From the NCBI RefSeq assembly GCF_026151205.1, contig NC_087079.1, forward strand, positions 10,530,635 to 10,594,634: a DNA stretch of 64,000 nt, in the 5' to 3' direction. Under the pieces are notes generated by a model. It did not search any database, was not told where the DNA came from, and saw only the letters and a list, made by a program, of their open reading frames with translations. Of this stretch, positions 23,064 through 44,579 are shown one piece after another. Numbering within the stretch: position 1 is the first letter of the stretch; every line of letters begins with the position of its first letter. Source of the DNA: Bolinopsis microptera (lineage: Eukaryota > Ctenophora > Tentaculata > Lobata > Bolinopsidae). A program made the translations under genes and the position numbers.

Positions 23064-26000
23064 ATGTCGGTGGATGCAGGAGAGCTCGAGGAACTCCTGA
23101 AGATATACTATTCCAGACTCTTCCCCTACAAACCCTACATAGATTGGTTATCTTACAATAATCTCGACTATTTGTCAAAAAGGGAGTTTTGTTTTACCCT
23201 CAACGGTGACATTTACCTGAGGTGAGAAAAGTAAAGAACATAGAGCTGAATTATCATTTCTCGTTATTCCTATATTCGGTCGTTACTTGGCTCCATTCCT
23301 GCACCTGTGGTATAATAATAATCTGTTGAACCAACACGGACACCATCTCAGGTACAAATCCTTCTCAAATCAAGACGAGTTCAAAAAGGAACTGAAGACA
23401 GTTAACCCCTTCAAGATCGATGTCGGAGCAGTGTACAACATCAAGCCCAAGGACCACAAGTCCTTTAAAAGTGGTAGCTTCACTGCTGTCGAGAGGGAGG
23501 TGGTGTTCGATATTGATATGACTGATTACGATGAAGTCAGGTAATTTTCCTCAAACGTCATTAGCTGAGATTTTCAGCTTCAGTGGCTAAATTTGTACAA
23601 TTAGGTTACAGTACAATACTTCTATGACAATATGTGAATAGGAGGTAGTGCTCTAATTCTATAATGAGTGGTTCCATAATTTGTAATCTCCTTAAAGGCT
23701 GCGTAATGCGTTACATAACCACGTGAAAGTACCGCAAAATCGCGTTACGTCACCGCTGCACAATCCCAGGTACTGCTGCTCGGAAGCCAAGATCTGCTCG
23801 GACTGCTGGGTGTTCATGAAGATAGCGGTTCGTATAATTGACGAGGCCCTGAGACACGACTTTGGTTTCAGTAACTTGTTGTGGGTGTACTCGGGGAGGC
23901 GAGGAGTTCATTGCTGGGTGGCTGACGAAAACGCCAGAAAACTTACCAATAGCGGTTCGTAACGATGCCAATTTACAGTTTACACGTTAACAGCTGGTTA
24001 AGTTAAAGCAATTTTAGTGAATCCTCCGGCCTCTATAAATGTAAACGATGATCATAAGTTGGTATTAGTATGTTCTTCTGTCCGATTATTCACTGATATG
24101 CCAAGTAAATAGTAGTTTTCACCAGTTGACCGCACAAGTTGGTTACTCACTGCAATACTTGACTGTAATGTTTGTTTTAGGTAGGGGAGCTATAGCAGAT
24201 TATTTATCTCTTGTTATCGGAGGAGACCAGCAATCTAAAAAGGTAATTTTTTTGTTTCTAACAATTACTTGCGTACAACATCATCAAACCGACACATAAC
24301 ACATTCTATCGTTCATCAAATGATCACGTGACCTACAATGTCCTGTTTTCCCAGGTGACGCTCCCGGGTGTACCTCATCCCTCCATCAAACGATCAGTTA
24401 ACACTATAGCCCGCTACTTCGAGGAACTGATGATTGATTCACAGGATTTCCTCGGCACCGAAGAAAAATGTCAAAAGGTCGGGCCATTTACTCAATATTG
24501 ATGGGTAAATAATTGATAGAAATGAATAAGATATCGTCCCACAAGAATATAATTGTCGCATTTTGAAATTCGCAGAATTTCTTTTCGAACACGTTTGACA
24601 AAGCTAATGGAAATCAATTTACCAGGTTTTGGGGATGCTGCCTCCGAAAACGATACAGGACGACTTAAAAGATTGGGTTTCATCCAATCACGACAGTAAA
24701 ACCAAGTGGAATAAACTGAAAGGCACATGGTCCACATATGCGGGGAAGAGAAAACTGTTTAACAAAGATAACGCTATCTACGAAGTTGTTCTTCAGGTAA
24801 ATCATACATTAAAATGATTGAACTAAGCAAAGATTCAGAATAAGGAACCGGGAGATAAGGAATTATCCACTTAACCCAATTTTGGAGTTTGGCAGGGATT
24901 AACATGTCCGCTATTTCAGTTGTGCTATCCCCGGCTAGATGTTAACGTCACGAAAGGATTAAACCATCTTTTGAAGTCGCCGTTTTCCGTTCACCCTAAA
25001 ACTGGAAGGGTATGCGTTCCTTTCCTGGCTAAGGACGTTGATACTTTCGACCCCTTTATTGTACCGGTAATAGTTTTAAATTTGTTGAATTGATGTCTCC
25101 TATCTTTTAATTAATGATAATCATATAACTCATCGCCCATTCGGAATTTCTCCATCGAACGCTAGCGAAATTGGCAAGAACGAAAAATATTCAACGAACT
25201 TTTTCGACATTGAGTTGGAAATGGCTCTGAAATTACACATTTTTATCGAGACTAACATTACGCTATTTCGCAGACTCTAAAAGAAGTGATAACTGAGGTA
25301 GATAACTGGTCTGGTGATCCCAAGGTTCTGGACTATGCCAAAACATCACTTAAATCCTCTATTGACATGTTCAAATCGTAAGTGTACAAGTAGTAAGATT
25401 ATCTTAATCCTCTCACTTTTATTATTATTAAATCAAAGTTCTAAACAAGGGATAGTTAAAAAACAACGCCCAAGTCTAATCTTTCCCTAAAACAAAAACT
25501 AAAAATAAAGAACTTCATTGCAATTTCCGCCAATATCTCTTGTCATAACTCAAATTACGGAGATACTTTTTCTGACAATGGCTCAGCATTGCAGCGTTTA
25601 TACAAGTTTTTGTTGGAGATGACTCCTGGGTACTTTATATTCAAAATAGTGCGAAGATGTCTGCGGTGAACAACATCTAGTTTTTCAAGGAATATTTTGG
25701 GGACGGCCCAACAGGATGAGTTGTACATAAGAACCGATACGACTAAAGCATTATACAGTATTAGACGTTTGTTTAGGGGCAGTTTATCACTCCAGGCCTT
25801 CTTGTAATTGTTAGGCAGCATATCCCAGGTTTATGCGACGCTGAATATCAGCTTTGCTACACAAGACGGACCCTAGGGCCTAGAGTGATACTTTTCCTCC
25901 ATGCTTCATTCCCCGACACAAATTTTCCATCACTGTCGACTTCACCCGTACTAGCTAAATAAACATGAGTGAAGTCCGTTTTGTCTTCATTGACAAAGAG

Positions 26001-28606
26001 GTTCCATTTCTCGAGTATAGCTGTTGCCTGGGGCAAAATAGCTCTCAAGTTGTCTTCCTCTTCATCATTGAAGTCAACATCATCAGCATATTCAGTGTCA
26101 AGTGGAAGGCCAGCAATAGTAATCGGGGGGATCGGCCTATCTAAACTGATTGTTATAGTCCATCTAAGTTCATTCAAAGCACCAGCCAAGACAAGGGTGA
26201 ACAGACAGCCGGATAGACAGTCACCTTGGAAAGCTCCAAGGAGACTTAAAAACTCAGCTGAAAGAACCCATTTACCTTCACCCGTAGCTTTTGTGTTGGA
26301 CAACAACAACCGGACAATCCTCAGCTCATCCTCAGTACAGCCACACAGTTTCAGGAGTTCAAGAATCGTAGTGCGTTTGATCGTGTCAAACGCACTAGAC
26401 ATATCAATGCCCATGCGATGATACTCCCATTTCTTCCTTTGGACAACTGACAGTAGAACTCGCTGACACCAAACAATATCAGCACAAGAACGAGCGCGTT
26501 TATATGCACACTGCCATGGACCAGTGAAGGCGTTCACTTTTTCTTCTATCCTTTTAAGAGTAGCCATAGACAGAATTTTTCTGGCTGCATTGGACAAGGT
26601 GAGTGGACGTAAATTCTTCAGAGGACCAATAGGTTTTTTTGGCTTCTGTAAGGGTGTTATAGTAGCCTCTCCAATGGAAATGGGGAAAGTATGTGTCTCG
26701 AAACAACTGTTGATGATTCCAGCATAATGTTCATGGACTGTACTATTAGAGTACTTAATTAGCTCGTTGGGTATTCCATCGGGACCATTTGCCCTCCCAT
26801 TTTTCAAGCTAGAGGTGGCTGCATGTATTTCAACTCCAGTAAAAGGGACATTGAGAGCACGTGGTAGACCCTCAAAAGGCTCGAGAGGTTGCTCATTGCA
26901 AGTCAGCTGTTTTTCGAGATAGTCTCTAACAACAGAAGCTTTCATGTCGTCAGATGCAATCAAACAGCCATTTTCATCATGAACACCAATCGAGTTATTA
27001 GGTGGTTTACTTTTCTGAAGATGTCTTACTGCTTCAAACATTTTCCTTGAATCGTTTGTGTTAGTAATATCACTATAGGTCTGATCAGCTTGGGCAGACC
27101 TCACTTCAACTAATCTTTTCTGGATACTATTAGTGAGGTGGTTGATGGATGACCTCAATGTAGTTCGATCAAGAGATTGATTATTGTTAAGTAGCTGTCG
27201 GAGATCGTGACGCTTTTCAACAAGCTCTTTGAGAGTGTCATCACTGCTGTGATGTTTCAAGCGAGCTTTAGGTTTTGGGCCGATGGAAACATTGGCAGCA
27301 TCACGAATATGAGACATAAGATTTTGAAGGTCGGCATTTGGATCGTTGCTGGTCGCAAAATTTGAGAACTTGCCTTCAAGGGCCAAGTGATATTTATGTT
27401 GCATATCTTTGTTGCTTACAAGTTCTGATATATTATAAGAAGGAACACGTCGTTGTTTAGGTTTGAAACAAAGATGAATGTTGCTGAAATTGATGCGAGC
27501 AATGACAAGTCTATGATCTGAAAATGTTTTAGTACCAGCATAAGTTCTTGATTGAGTCAAAAGACACTTAGATCTATTTCGGCATAGTATGTAATCTATT
27601 TGAGAGTATACAGGCAGTGTCTTCTTACTGTACCGACCAGCTGACCAATCCTTTCGCCAACCAGTAAATGATGTAACACGTCTGCTAGGTTGTATAAAAC
27701 TAGTGTTCACAGCAAACAGATTATTTTCTGAGATAAAATCCAGTAATCTAGAACAATTTTCGTTCCTTACTCCCATTCCGTATTTCCCCATATATCTACC
27801 AAAACCCTGTTCAATATCAGAAGGGGATAATTTACCCAGTTTTGAATTAAAGTCACCCAGAAATTGCAACTCCACATTAGAGGGTACATTCTTGGCCTCT
27901 CTTAGCTGCCCATAAAAGTTATCCAAAACAACTGGATTTTTACGGACTAGCCCCTGATGTGGACAGTAGGCATTGATCACCCTGCAACGTAGGGGTGTAC
28001 CGCTACGTGAGGGGATGCAAATATCGACATAGCATACCCGGTCACTGATGTACTTCCAGCAAACCACATAGTTCATCATGCGAGGACTGATTATAAAACC
28101 CAAGCCTCCATGGCGACTGTCCAACTGCTCGAACAGAAACAAGTTAAAACCGTTGCGCAAAACAAGGCTGTCTGATTCGGTGACTTTAGTTTCCTGCAGA
28201 GCGCAGATGTCGACATTGTACTTTTCACAGTCTAATCCTAGTAACTCACGTTTACTATGTAGGCTATCATCTTGCTGAACACCGAGCCCACGGATGTTAA
28301 ATGTGGCGAAGCTGATCATTAATGCAATGGTTGTTGATACAAATGATTTCTTCTTCGGGTTAAATATGTTGGAGTTGGCGTCACCACCGTCTCCACCGCT
28401 GACATTACTCGAACGGACCATCTAAAAATACTTTTATTAAATGTTTATAAAATGTATTTTTCTCATATCTTCTGACCAATTATGAATTGATAGAATATTT
28501 ATCCATATTCGAGTCCCCCTTCAAATAACTTTCTTTCTTTAGGTTCGCTAAGAAGTGTCGAATGGAGGACTCTGAAGAAAACAAGGAGAATAAGATGGAT
28601 TGGTGA
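23064..28606 (+). CDS. PRIM1: DNA primase small (catalytic) subunit
   Basis: Nine coding exons with consistent phases: 23064-23221, 23352-23540, 23770-23958, 24185-24242, 24355-24477, 24626-24796, 24920-25066, 25274-25377, 28543-28606; 400 aa (vertebrate form about 420). It makes RNA primers in the DNA polymerase alpha-primase complex. Seen: N-terminal LYY/FPY-type motif, catalytic DID at residues 106-108 (FDIDMTDYD), zinc-site cysteines 118, 119, 125 and 128, the SGRRGVHCW nucleotide-binding motif, [14 protein letters not shown]-like motif (here [14 protein letters not shown]), and the third metal-binding Asp in VDTFDPF. The acidic insert before the C-terminus of vertebrate PRIM1 is shorter. 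Exon 4 uses the second of two nearby AGs (24184), because the first would bring in a stop. The last intron (25378-28542) would be only about 150 bp without the LINE inside it. Confidence 0.97.
25555..25821 (-). pseudogene. LINE C-terminal segment, frame-shifted
   Basis: Continues the retrotransposon protein in another frame: [19 protein letters not shown] and [17 protein letters not shown] are typical post-RT thumb/connection motifs of LINEs. It is separated from the main ORF by about 35 bp holding two frame changes and ends at an early stop. Confidence 0.75.
25857..28421 (-). CDS. LINE endonuclease-reverse transcriptase ORF
   Basis: An 854-aa ORF. Residues about 34-310 are an apurinic endonuclease ([34 protein letters not shown]). 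Residues about 500-820 are a reverse transcriptase: [25 protein letters not shown], the [11 protein letters not shown] motif [16 protein letters not shown] motif B, and EYADDVDF motif C with the catalytic Asp pair. The C-terminal portion continues at 25821-25555 after two frame changes, so this copy is recently dead or carries sequencing indels. No ORF1 or zinc-knuckle region is seen. The clade is likely RTE-like but needs a tree. Confidence 0.9.
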   Translation of the reverse strand: MVRSSNVSGGDGGDANSNIFNPKKKSFVSTTIALMISFATFNIRGLGVQQDDSLHSKRELLGLDCEKYNVDICALQETKVTESDSLVLRNGFNLFLFEQLDSRHGGLGFIISPRMMNYVVCWKYISDRVCYVDICIPSRSGTPLRCRVINAYCPHQGLVRKNPVVLDNFYGQLREAKNVPSNVELQFLGDFNSKLGKLSPSDIEQGFGRYMGKYGMGVRNENCSRLLDFISENNLFAVNTSFIQPSRRVTSFTGWRKDWSAGRYSKKTLPVYSQIDYILCRNRSKCLLTQSRTYAGTKTFSDHRLVIARINFSNIHLCFKPKQRRVPSYNISELVSNKDMQHKYHLALEGKFSNFATSNDPNADLQNLMSHIRDAANVSIGPKPKARLKHHSSDDTLKELVEKRHDLRQLLNNNQSLDRTTLRSSINHLTNSIQKRLVEVRSAQADQTYSDITNTNDSRKMFEAVRHLQKSKPPNNSIGVHDENGCLIASDDMKASVVRDYLEKQLTCNEQPLEPFEGLPRALNVPFTGVEIHAATSSLKNGRANGPDGIPNELIKYSNSTVHEHYAGIINSCFETHTFPISIGEATITPLQKPKKPIGPLKNLRPLTLSNAARKILSMATLKRIEEKVNAFTGPWQCAYKRARSCADIVWCQRVLLSVVQRKKWEYHRMGIDMSSAFDTIKRTTILELLKLCGCTEDELRIVRLLLSNTKATGEGKWVLSAEFLSLLGAFQGDCLSGCLFTLVLAGALNELRWTITISLDRPIPPITIAGLPLDTEYADDVDFNDEEEDNLRAILPQATAILEKWNLFVNEDKTDFTHVYLASTGEVDSDGKFVSGNEAWRKSITLGPRVRLV

Positions 28607-28803
28607 TGACATTTGTTGACTACAAGGACATGATTTGTGTTCGTACGTTTGTGTAAAGAAGGCGCCAGTATGCAGGAAGGCGACACGACATGTTTAAACC
28701 GCTGATTCTGGTGGAATTACAAACTAGAGAAATTATAATGCTGTTACAATCAACATTTTCGTCAGCTCATTTCTAAAAGCCGTTCACTATAATGTGCCAT
28801 CTT

Positions 28804-28809
28804 AATAAA
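28804..28809 (+). terminator. PRIM1 poly(A) signal
   Basis: AATAAA about 200 bp after the PRIM1 stop codon, on the gene strand, in an otherwise empty 3' region. Confidence 0.5.
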
Positions 28810-30244
28810 GAACTGAAGCACAGATGAAAGTGGAAGGTTCTGACTCTTTTAATTTAACTTATTTTGTATTTGTGGACCTGATGATCTTCACTTTTTATGT
28901 TTTTTAAACTTTGCATCTTATTTATTAATTTGAATAAGTGATTCCCTAGAAGGTGCTGTTGAAGGTCAATTGGCCTAATGCATTTAATTTTTATCTCTAT
29001 CCAGACATTTTATCAGTAAGTACTTCCAGTATAATTTTTATTTTGACGTTGGAATTATTATCTAATATTTATAATTGAATTTTTTAAATCTATGAACAAA
29101 ATCTTTTCCTTGTCCATTCCTGAACTTCAGTAAAGCAATCACGATGTGAATTGAGATCGATTTGACCCTGTCAATAATTTGATGATGATGATTCCCTTCG
29201 GCCTGCCCAGAATCTTGTACTCCAGCCCAAGGACGTTAAACAATCATGGCAGGTTTCAGGGTTCAAAATGACTTACAGCTAACCCATAACCATATGAGCC
29301 ATTTCTAATGGAAAGATATCGCAAAATCCTGTTATATTTTAGTAATACATTTGTCACATGTTTGCAATTCAAGCCTAAATCTGAAGGACAAGTAAGGACA
29401 CATTGATATTTCTACTTGGCACTCAAGCCAAATACTGCATGAAAATAATACATGAAAATGTAACACAGAATGACATCCCTGGTTCGAAGGCTGCACCCAA
29501 CTATTTTAAGTGACAAAGCGCCAGCTCTCCTCCATCGCTACTTATAAAACGGTTACAAATTATATTTGTTATTAGACACCCTAGACAAAATTTCAAATGA
29601 AGAAAAAAAATGGACATGGTTTGACCAAGAATAACAAGATTTTCAAAATTAAACCCAGAGAAATGAATTTAATATGGTTCGAATTCAAAATGAATCAAAT
29701 TTTAAGCCTGGTGATAACAAACATGAAAAGGTAGATAACTGAACGAGGCTGCATGTGATGATGTATAAAATGTTTCAATAGGTACAATGCAGCTGACCTT
29801 ATCTTGTATCCAAATTTCAACGACTATTTGAGTCGTAATTAAGATATTATCTCAATCTTGAAATTTGTATCAATTACTGCGAGGATTAAACATTGTAACA
29901 ATGGGAAATTTCAAGTAAAATAAACAAGTGCGTGCTTAGAAAATGAAGTGTTCCTGAATTCATCAGAATACATATATATATCTACAGTTGAGTAAATCAG
30001 TTTAACTTTAAAAAGTTAGTCTTTTACTTTGTGGAGCACATCCCATAAATACAAATTAAAATGTATAGGCAAGAATCATGATTAAATGTTTAACTTCCAT
30101 TACATAACAATCAAGCGTCCGTCTTTGAAGTGATCATCCGAACATCAATTACAATATCATCTTCTCACGACTACACCACAGCGCGACATCTATTGACGAC
30201 ATCATAACGATGAATCATGACGTCATGGCATTGATGAGGTGACG
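28810..30244. other. convergent PRIM1-RBPJ intergenic region
   Basis: No coding support on either strand. The part next to RBPJ is its 3' UTR; CRE-like TGACGTCA motifs occur at about 30219 and 30239. Confidence 0.4.
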
Positions 30245-39613
<9,369 letters not shown>

Positions 39614-42309
39614 CTTTTAGTCAAGAATTTGATTACAAACTTTAACTTATTAACTATAGCTAGGGAAAAGTAAACAGTCTGATAATCAAGGTAGCAAAAC
39701 AAAACTAAGACTAACGGTCTATATCTACATACTATCTAGATATTACCGAGATCGTGAACTCCAATTAGTGAAAATTATATTAAGACTTAAGAGCTTCCGG
39801 GATACCAGTTACCAGTAATTGGTACGGCTATTAGGTATTGGAGATCAATTTACGGTACACTATCGGTAGATTCGATTAGAAACAATAATAAGTGAAATAT
39901 AATGATATAAATAGAAACATGATACTATACTCTACAAGATCACTACAAGAAAAAATGATATAACTAGCAAAGAGCTATCCTGGGCAGATGCTGGAAAAGC
40001 TGTTGAATAGTTTATATCATATTATAAAGGCTGCAAGATAGTTTAATAATGTAGTCGAGTTTAATTATGTAGGCGAGTCGAAATATAAAATTCCAGTTAT
40101 TCCACAACTTCCTTTATCAATTTACGGACGGTCGAAGTCAAGCGTTTCTGTTCAATTCTACTGCGTACAAACTACGAGGAGTACGACTTCCAAGTTCCAA
40201 CCGTGATCTTATTCCCCAAATATGAAAATTTGTCCGGCTTGAACTCAACTACAGACTCCACGGTCGTTATGTGATAGCTCTTAACTTTTGCAGATACAGA
40301 CTAGACACAAATCAAAGCATTTCGGTCAGAGCAGATTTTGAGGTAGGTCCTAAGAGTGAAAATTCTGACAGTCAAACGTTTCTGTCACAGTTGATACTCT
40401 ACTTTCTGCCACAGTTGATACTATACATAATTATTGTCCGGTTTCGTCGAAAAATTTAACATCAAAGACCTTTAGATTGTGGCATTTAACCCAAATATTT
40501 TAAATTTTGTCTGCTTTGTACCTGCCAAGTTTTATAGAAGCATCGCATGAAAAATTTGTAATATCAAGGGGCTGCGCTAAAAGTTGAAAAACTTGAATTG
40601 TAATGACTTGCATATCGGGAGTAAATTGTAAAATAACATATTATGATAAACGCTGGTTTCGAGCCGACCACAACTTTGGGTTGGATCAGTATCTGATAAC
40701 ATTTATTCGGTAAGAAAACTGAACATTTTGATTGTACATGCCAAGTATCACCTCAAGACTCCCTGTCTAAATACATGGCTTTAACAAGACCACAAAGTAC
40801 GTTCCCAATAACGATAATAACATGTAGGAAGTAATCTGCGCACCCGAGCTACAACTAAAAGTTAAAATCCCGGAAACGTGTTTAAAGTTGACACGGTTAC
40901 AAAATGACGGCACTAAGAAAAGTAAGTAGCGAGGAATTAAAGAGTGGGGTATGTGTGGCAGCAGCTGCGAGCAGTGTACAAAACAAATAACTCCAACAAT
41001 TCCCACGCTCTCTCCGAACTATCAACACTCAACACCAGTACACCTCCCAACCAATCACAGTCCACCATTTCCCCTTCAGTACACTTCTGGACCAATCAAA
41101 GGCCACCATTTCCCCTTCAGCATATCTACGGAGACGAGACAAAGGTCACGTGATAGCAACCAGCCAATCACGAAGCAGGACACATGTGTCACGTGACAGC
41201 AACGGGCCAATGGGAATCGAGGAAAGGTTCAGTGTGCAATATATGATTATCTAGAGGTCGTGGAAAGAGCTGGGATAATTCACGAGCACTACAATACACC
41301 AATATAAATACAGAGAGAAAAAGGTCACGTGATTTTGTACCGCCTTTCAAGGGCTGTGTCACTAGCCTTGCCAAGTACTTTTAAATAGCTCGTAACATAA
41401 CAAGCAAGCTTTAGGTCAAAACAAAATCAATCAGAAGGACAATCAGGTCACTCCACCCTTAAATTAAACCAACTATCTGTAATTTCCGATAGAGGTCTGG
41501 GTCCCTTTAAAGTAAGATATAGATAAGTGTACATGTGTTTATTTGAAGCTTTACATTTGCTGTAAGGTTGCTGACGAGGAAATGACTACACTTCGAAATG
41601 ACTACTGATTCGATCAGTTCTCAAACAATTAAATGTTACATTTTCCAAGTTGACAGCTGTAGACTGGGCATATAGCATGCAGCACGGCGCATTTAAATAC
41701 TCCAGGATCAAACGACGGTTTTATAACCCTTTCATGTAGCACTAGGGGAAAACGACGCAATTATATCCTGACAAGGTTATAACGTGACAAAGGTGCTAGG
41801 AGTACTCGAACGCACTCAGGGCGCAGAGAGAACACGTCACACAGCAGTGAGAGCGAGCCTGAGACTTTGCAATAATTGACAATTTATAGAGAGAGGGATA
41901 TTGAGTTGCTGAAACTTGTCAGATTATAATGATGCTGAGAGAATGTCGTGGGAAAAAAGAGAGCAGCACACCACTTAAATTTCAACAGGCAGTAGATATA
42001 TTGGTGTAGTATCTGCTGTGAGAATTCGGGTGACGCTGTTCCCCATACTTGCAGCTTGGTGCCAAAATGTCAACCATAAATAATTCTCACAGAGTAGTCT
42101 CCAGATTGGTTCTCTCCGATCTGAGAGAGATTCCGGGGAAGTAAGAGTAAAGCTAATGATGGTCAATTTGTAAAACAAGATCCACAACATAAGTGGCCTG
42201 GCCTGGGTACGGTGAATTTGAGCTCGTAAATAGAGGTTTGAAAAATACTAAATGCAATATAAAACGGCTACCTAACTGTGAGTATGGCAGTGCTAGAAAC
42301 TAAATCAAT

Positions 42310-42347
<38 letters not shown>

Positions 42348-42948
42348 ATAATTCCCACGACCCAACTCAAGTGCTAATTTACTAGTTATCAGACATTGTT
42401 TCTAACCCAGCAACCAGTACCCCACATCCCTCCCCACGTGGGCTCTCCCTGTCACCTGATTGGTCACCAGGTGTCACGTGAGAGGTACTCGACCTCTCTT
42501 AGTGGCTGTCAGCTGTCCCGTGGTTCTCAGGTAATTTCTGAAGATTGATCACGCGAGTGGGTATATCTCGGCATGAGAAAGAACAGCGCCAAAAGGTGGA
42601 TTATTTATTTATAACCTGCAGTTCAGTAAAGGGAAGATAAAAGGATCAATAAATATCGTGGGAATTTACAGAGAGATTTTACTTGAAACTCTAGACGTTG
42701 TACTATTTAGTATTTATAATAAGAAGATATTGTTTAACTATTATAAAGTTAAGGTAAAGAAGGACATTATCATAACCATCTCAGTGAACTAAGAGATCAA
42801 GTCGCCAATTATATTTCCTGAATTACTATAATATTATTACATCAACCACTTATTACACCAATCACTTTTTTGGGGATAATTTAAAAACGTATTACGTTGT
42901 CATGAATTTCTTTACTTTTCTTGAAAGTTTTACGAATTATCACCAACA
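39614..42948. other. region upstream of RBPJ first exon
   Basis: No supported gene. 40980-41340 has a cluster of CCAAT boxes and TCACGTGA motifs (about 41148, 41190, 41325), and 42430-42480 has another. A CT microsatellite lies at 42311-42344. If the 53386-53481 exon is part of RBPJ, this is intron. Confidence 0.4.
42311..42344. repeat. CT microsatellite
   Basis: Seventeen CT dinucleotides in a row. Confidence 0.95.
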
Positions 42949-43352
42949 CCGATCCTGGGGGGGTGTAACCCAAAAAAACCCAACTCCTACCCAAGAAAAG
43001 GTAATACTGGGATTGGGTTTTTTTGGGTTTTTTTGGGTTTTTTAAACAAAATTTAAACAAAATTCTAGCCATTTCATTAATTGTATTGAATGTGAATTAT
43101 TTCCCACTGAGTCTTACCTACGTGTTGTTCTCATGTCTTAACTTAATAGATAGTTTACATAGTATATAAGTGTGTTTATATTGATAGTATGTTATCACGA
43201 TAGCAAACAGGATGTCTCGTTCATCGAGATATAATCCATATGAATGCACAAAGTGGAAATGTGGCAAATGTGGCAAATGTGTTCTCCTGTCATGGAAGGA
43301 GGCTATGACGAAGGTCAAGGCAAGTCAAAGCACATGACTTAAATTACTTGAC

Positions 43353-44400
43353 TTAAGGCGGCTTCAGAGTCCGACTCTCGATGATGTGTCTCCAAAGCTT
43401 TCTGTCCGCCATAAGCTCCTTAATCTCCCCAGTGTTCTTGAGTCCAGTGTCACTTATTAGGTTATCGACGAAGGTGAGCGGTGGTCTACCCCTCCCTAGG
43501 TTCCCAAAGGAGAAGTTGGTGTGCTGCCAGGTCATCATGTCGCTGGATGTGCCCAGCCAACCTCATTCTTCTGGCCTGTATCTTCGAAATAACTCTTGGG
43601 AGTGATCCAAAGACCTCCTTGTTGGTGCGATGTCCTCTCCAGTCCACGTTTAGGGCCATCCGAAGCATTCTACTGAAACATCCGTCTATTCTTTTCTTCA
43701 AAGATTCTGTTATTGTCCACGTTTTCGTTCCATACAGGAAGATTGATTCAACCGTAGCTTGAACAGACGGATCTTTAAATCTCGGCGCAAATTGGACCTC
43801 CATATAGCCTACATTTTGTGGTAGGCAGCCCATGCCTTGGCCTTGCGTAACCTAAAGTCGTGCTCCGTTGTACTAAAATCCTCAACTTCTTCTAAGGCAT
43901 GTCCGTCCTTAGAAATTATTGTGTGTGGCTCCTCTCCTACTAAATTAACTGTAAGATCCTTGGTTTTAGACAAAAGAGATTTCCTGCCTCCTCATCAGAT
44001 GAGGCTTCTGTAGGACTGTAGCATGTGATGACAGTGAGCCTGGGCTTTCCATTTAAGAGACATGGTGAGGATCCTTGCGCTGTAAGATTTTATAACTTTA
44101 TAAGACTTATAGCCTCATATGCTGTCCTCGTCAAGATGATTCCTACTCTCCCATTAGAAGCGCCAGCTGCGTTTCTCCACGCAAATGAGATCACTGGATG
44201 AATCCCTTTGTTCATCTTTTCTATTCTGGTATTCTCAGCAATCAGCATGCACTACCCGATGTTCGATTCTTGCAGGGCAAGGATGTGCAGCTTGCTTCGA
44301 GAAAATAGTTCTTCAAGTTCGATGCGTTTGTGCTGTTCTCTGGCTGTTCTTATGTTAAACGTGCCAACCTGAGCAGCCCTTCTACATGATACAACGCAAT
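43353..44400 (-). pseudogene. decayed LINE (endonuclease start and C-terminal end)
   Basis: On the minus strand, 44360-44100 reads as a broken endonuclease N-terminus (GTFNIRTAREQ, ALQES). 43833-43353 gives the C-terminal part with LFYG-like IFLYGTKTWTITESL, FSRMLRMALNVDW, RMRLAGHIQRHDD, LLLWEPREG, GRPPLTFVDNLISDTGL and DRKLWRHIIE. The central reverse transcriptase is missing, and stops interrupt the rest. It is a different LINE family from the one in PRIM1. Confidence 0.75.
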
Positions 44401-44579
44401 TGGTGTTCATATTTTTTTAAATGTTTTCTTGTTTGACTTTCTGTAGAAATAGGTTGTCGTGTTGTGGAGACCGAGTCATCAGCTTCTGTAATAGCAGCGT
44501 AATTACCCCGGCAACCACTTCCACTAGAAAAATAAGGGGCTTTAACCCTTAAGCTGTTGATAAACTTCATCTTGACTTT

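Larger units (their letters stand above)
25425..28429 (-). mobile_element. non-LTR retrotransposon in PRIM1 last intron
   Basis: A minus-strand LINE bounded by the 10-bp direct repeat ACTTTTATTA (25415-25424 and 28430-28439), taken as the target-site duplication. The 3' end is a short ATT microsatellite rather than a poly(A) tail, as in RTE-type elements. The 5' end lies 8 bp before the first ATG of the long ORF, so it may be 5'-truncated. It is antisense to PRIM1. Confidence 0.9.

Noticed and set aside
26000-28300. Plus-strand ORFs inside the PRIM1 intron
   Set aside because: They are reverse-strand shadows of the LINE endonuclease-RT ORF.
40903-40926. ATG followed by a GTAAGT donor on the plus strand (MTALRK)
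   Set aside because: Could be a first exon of a divergent gene, but no downstream exon could be found.
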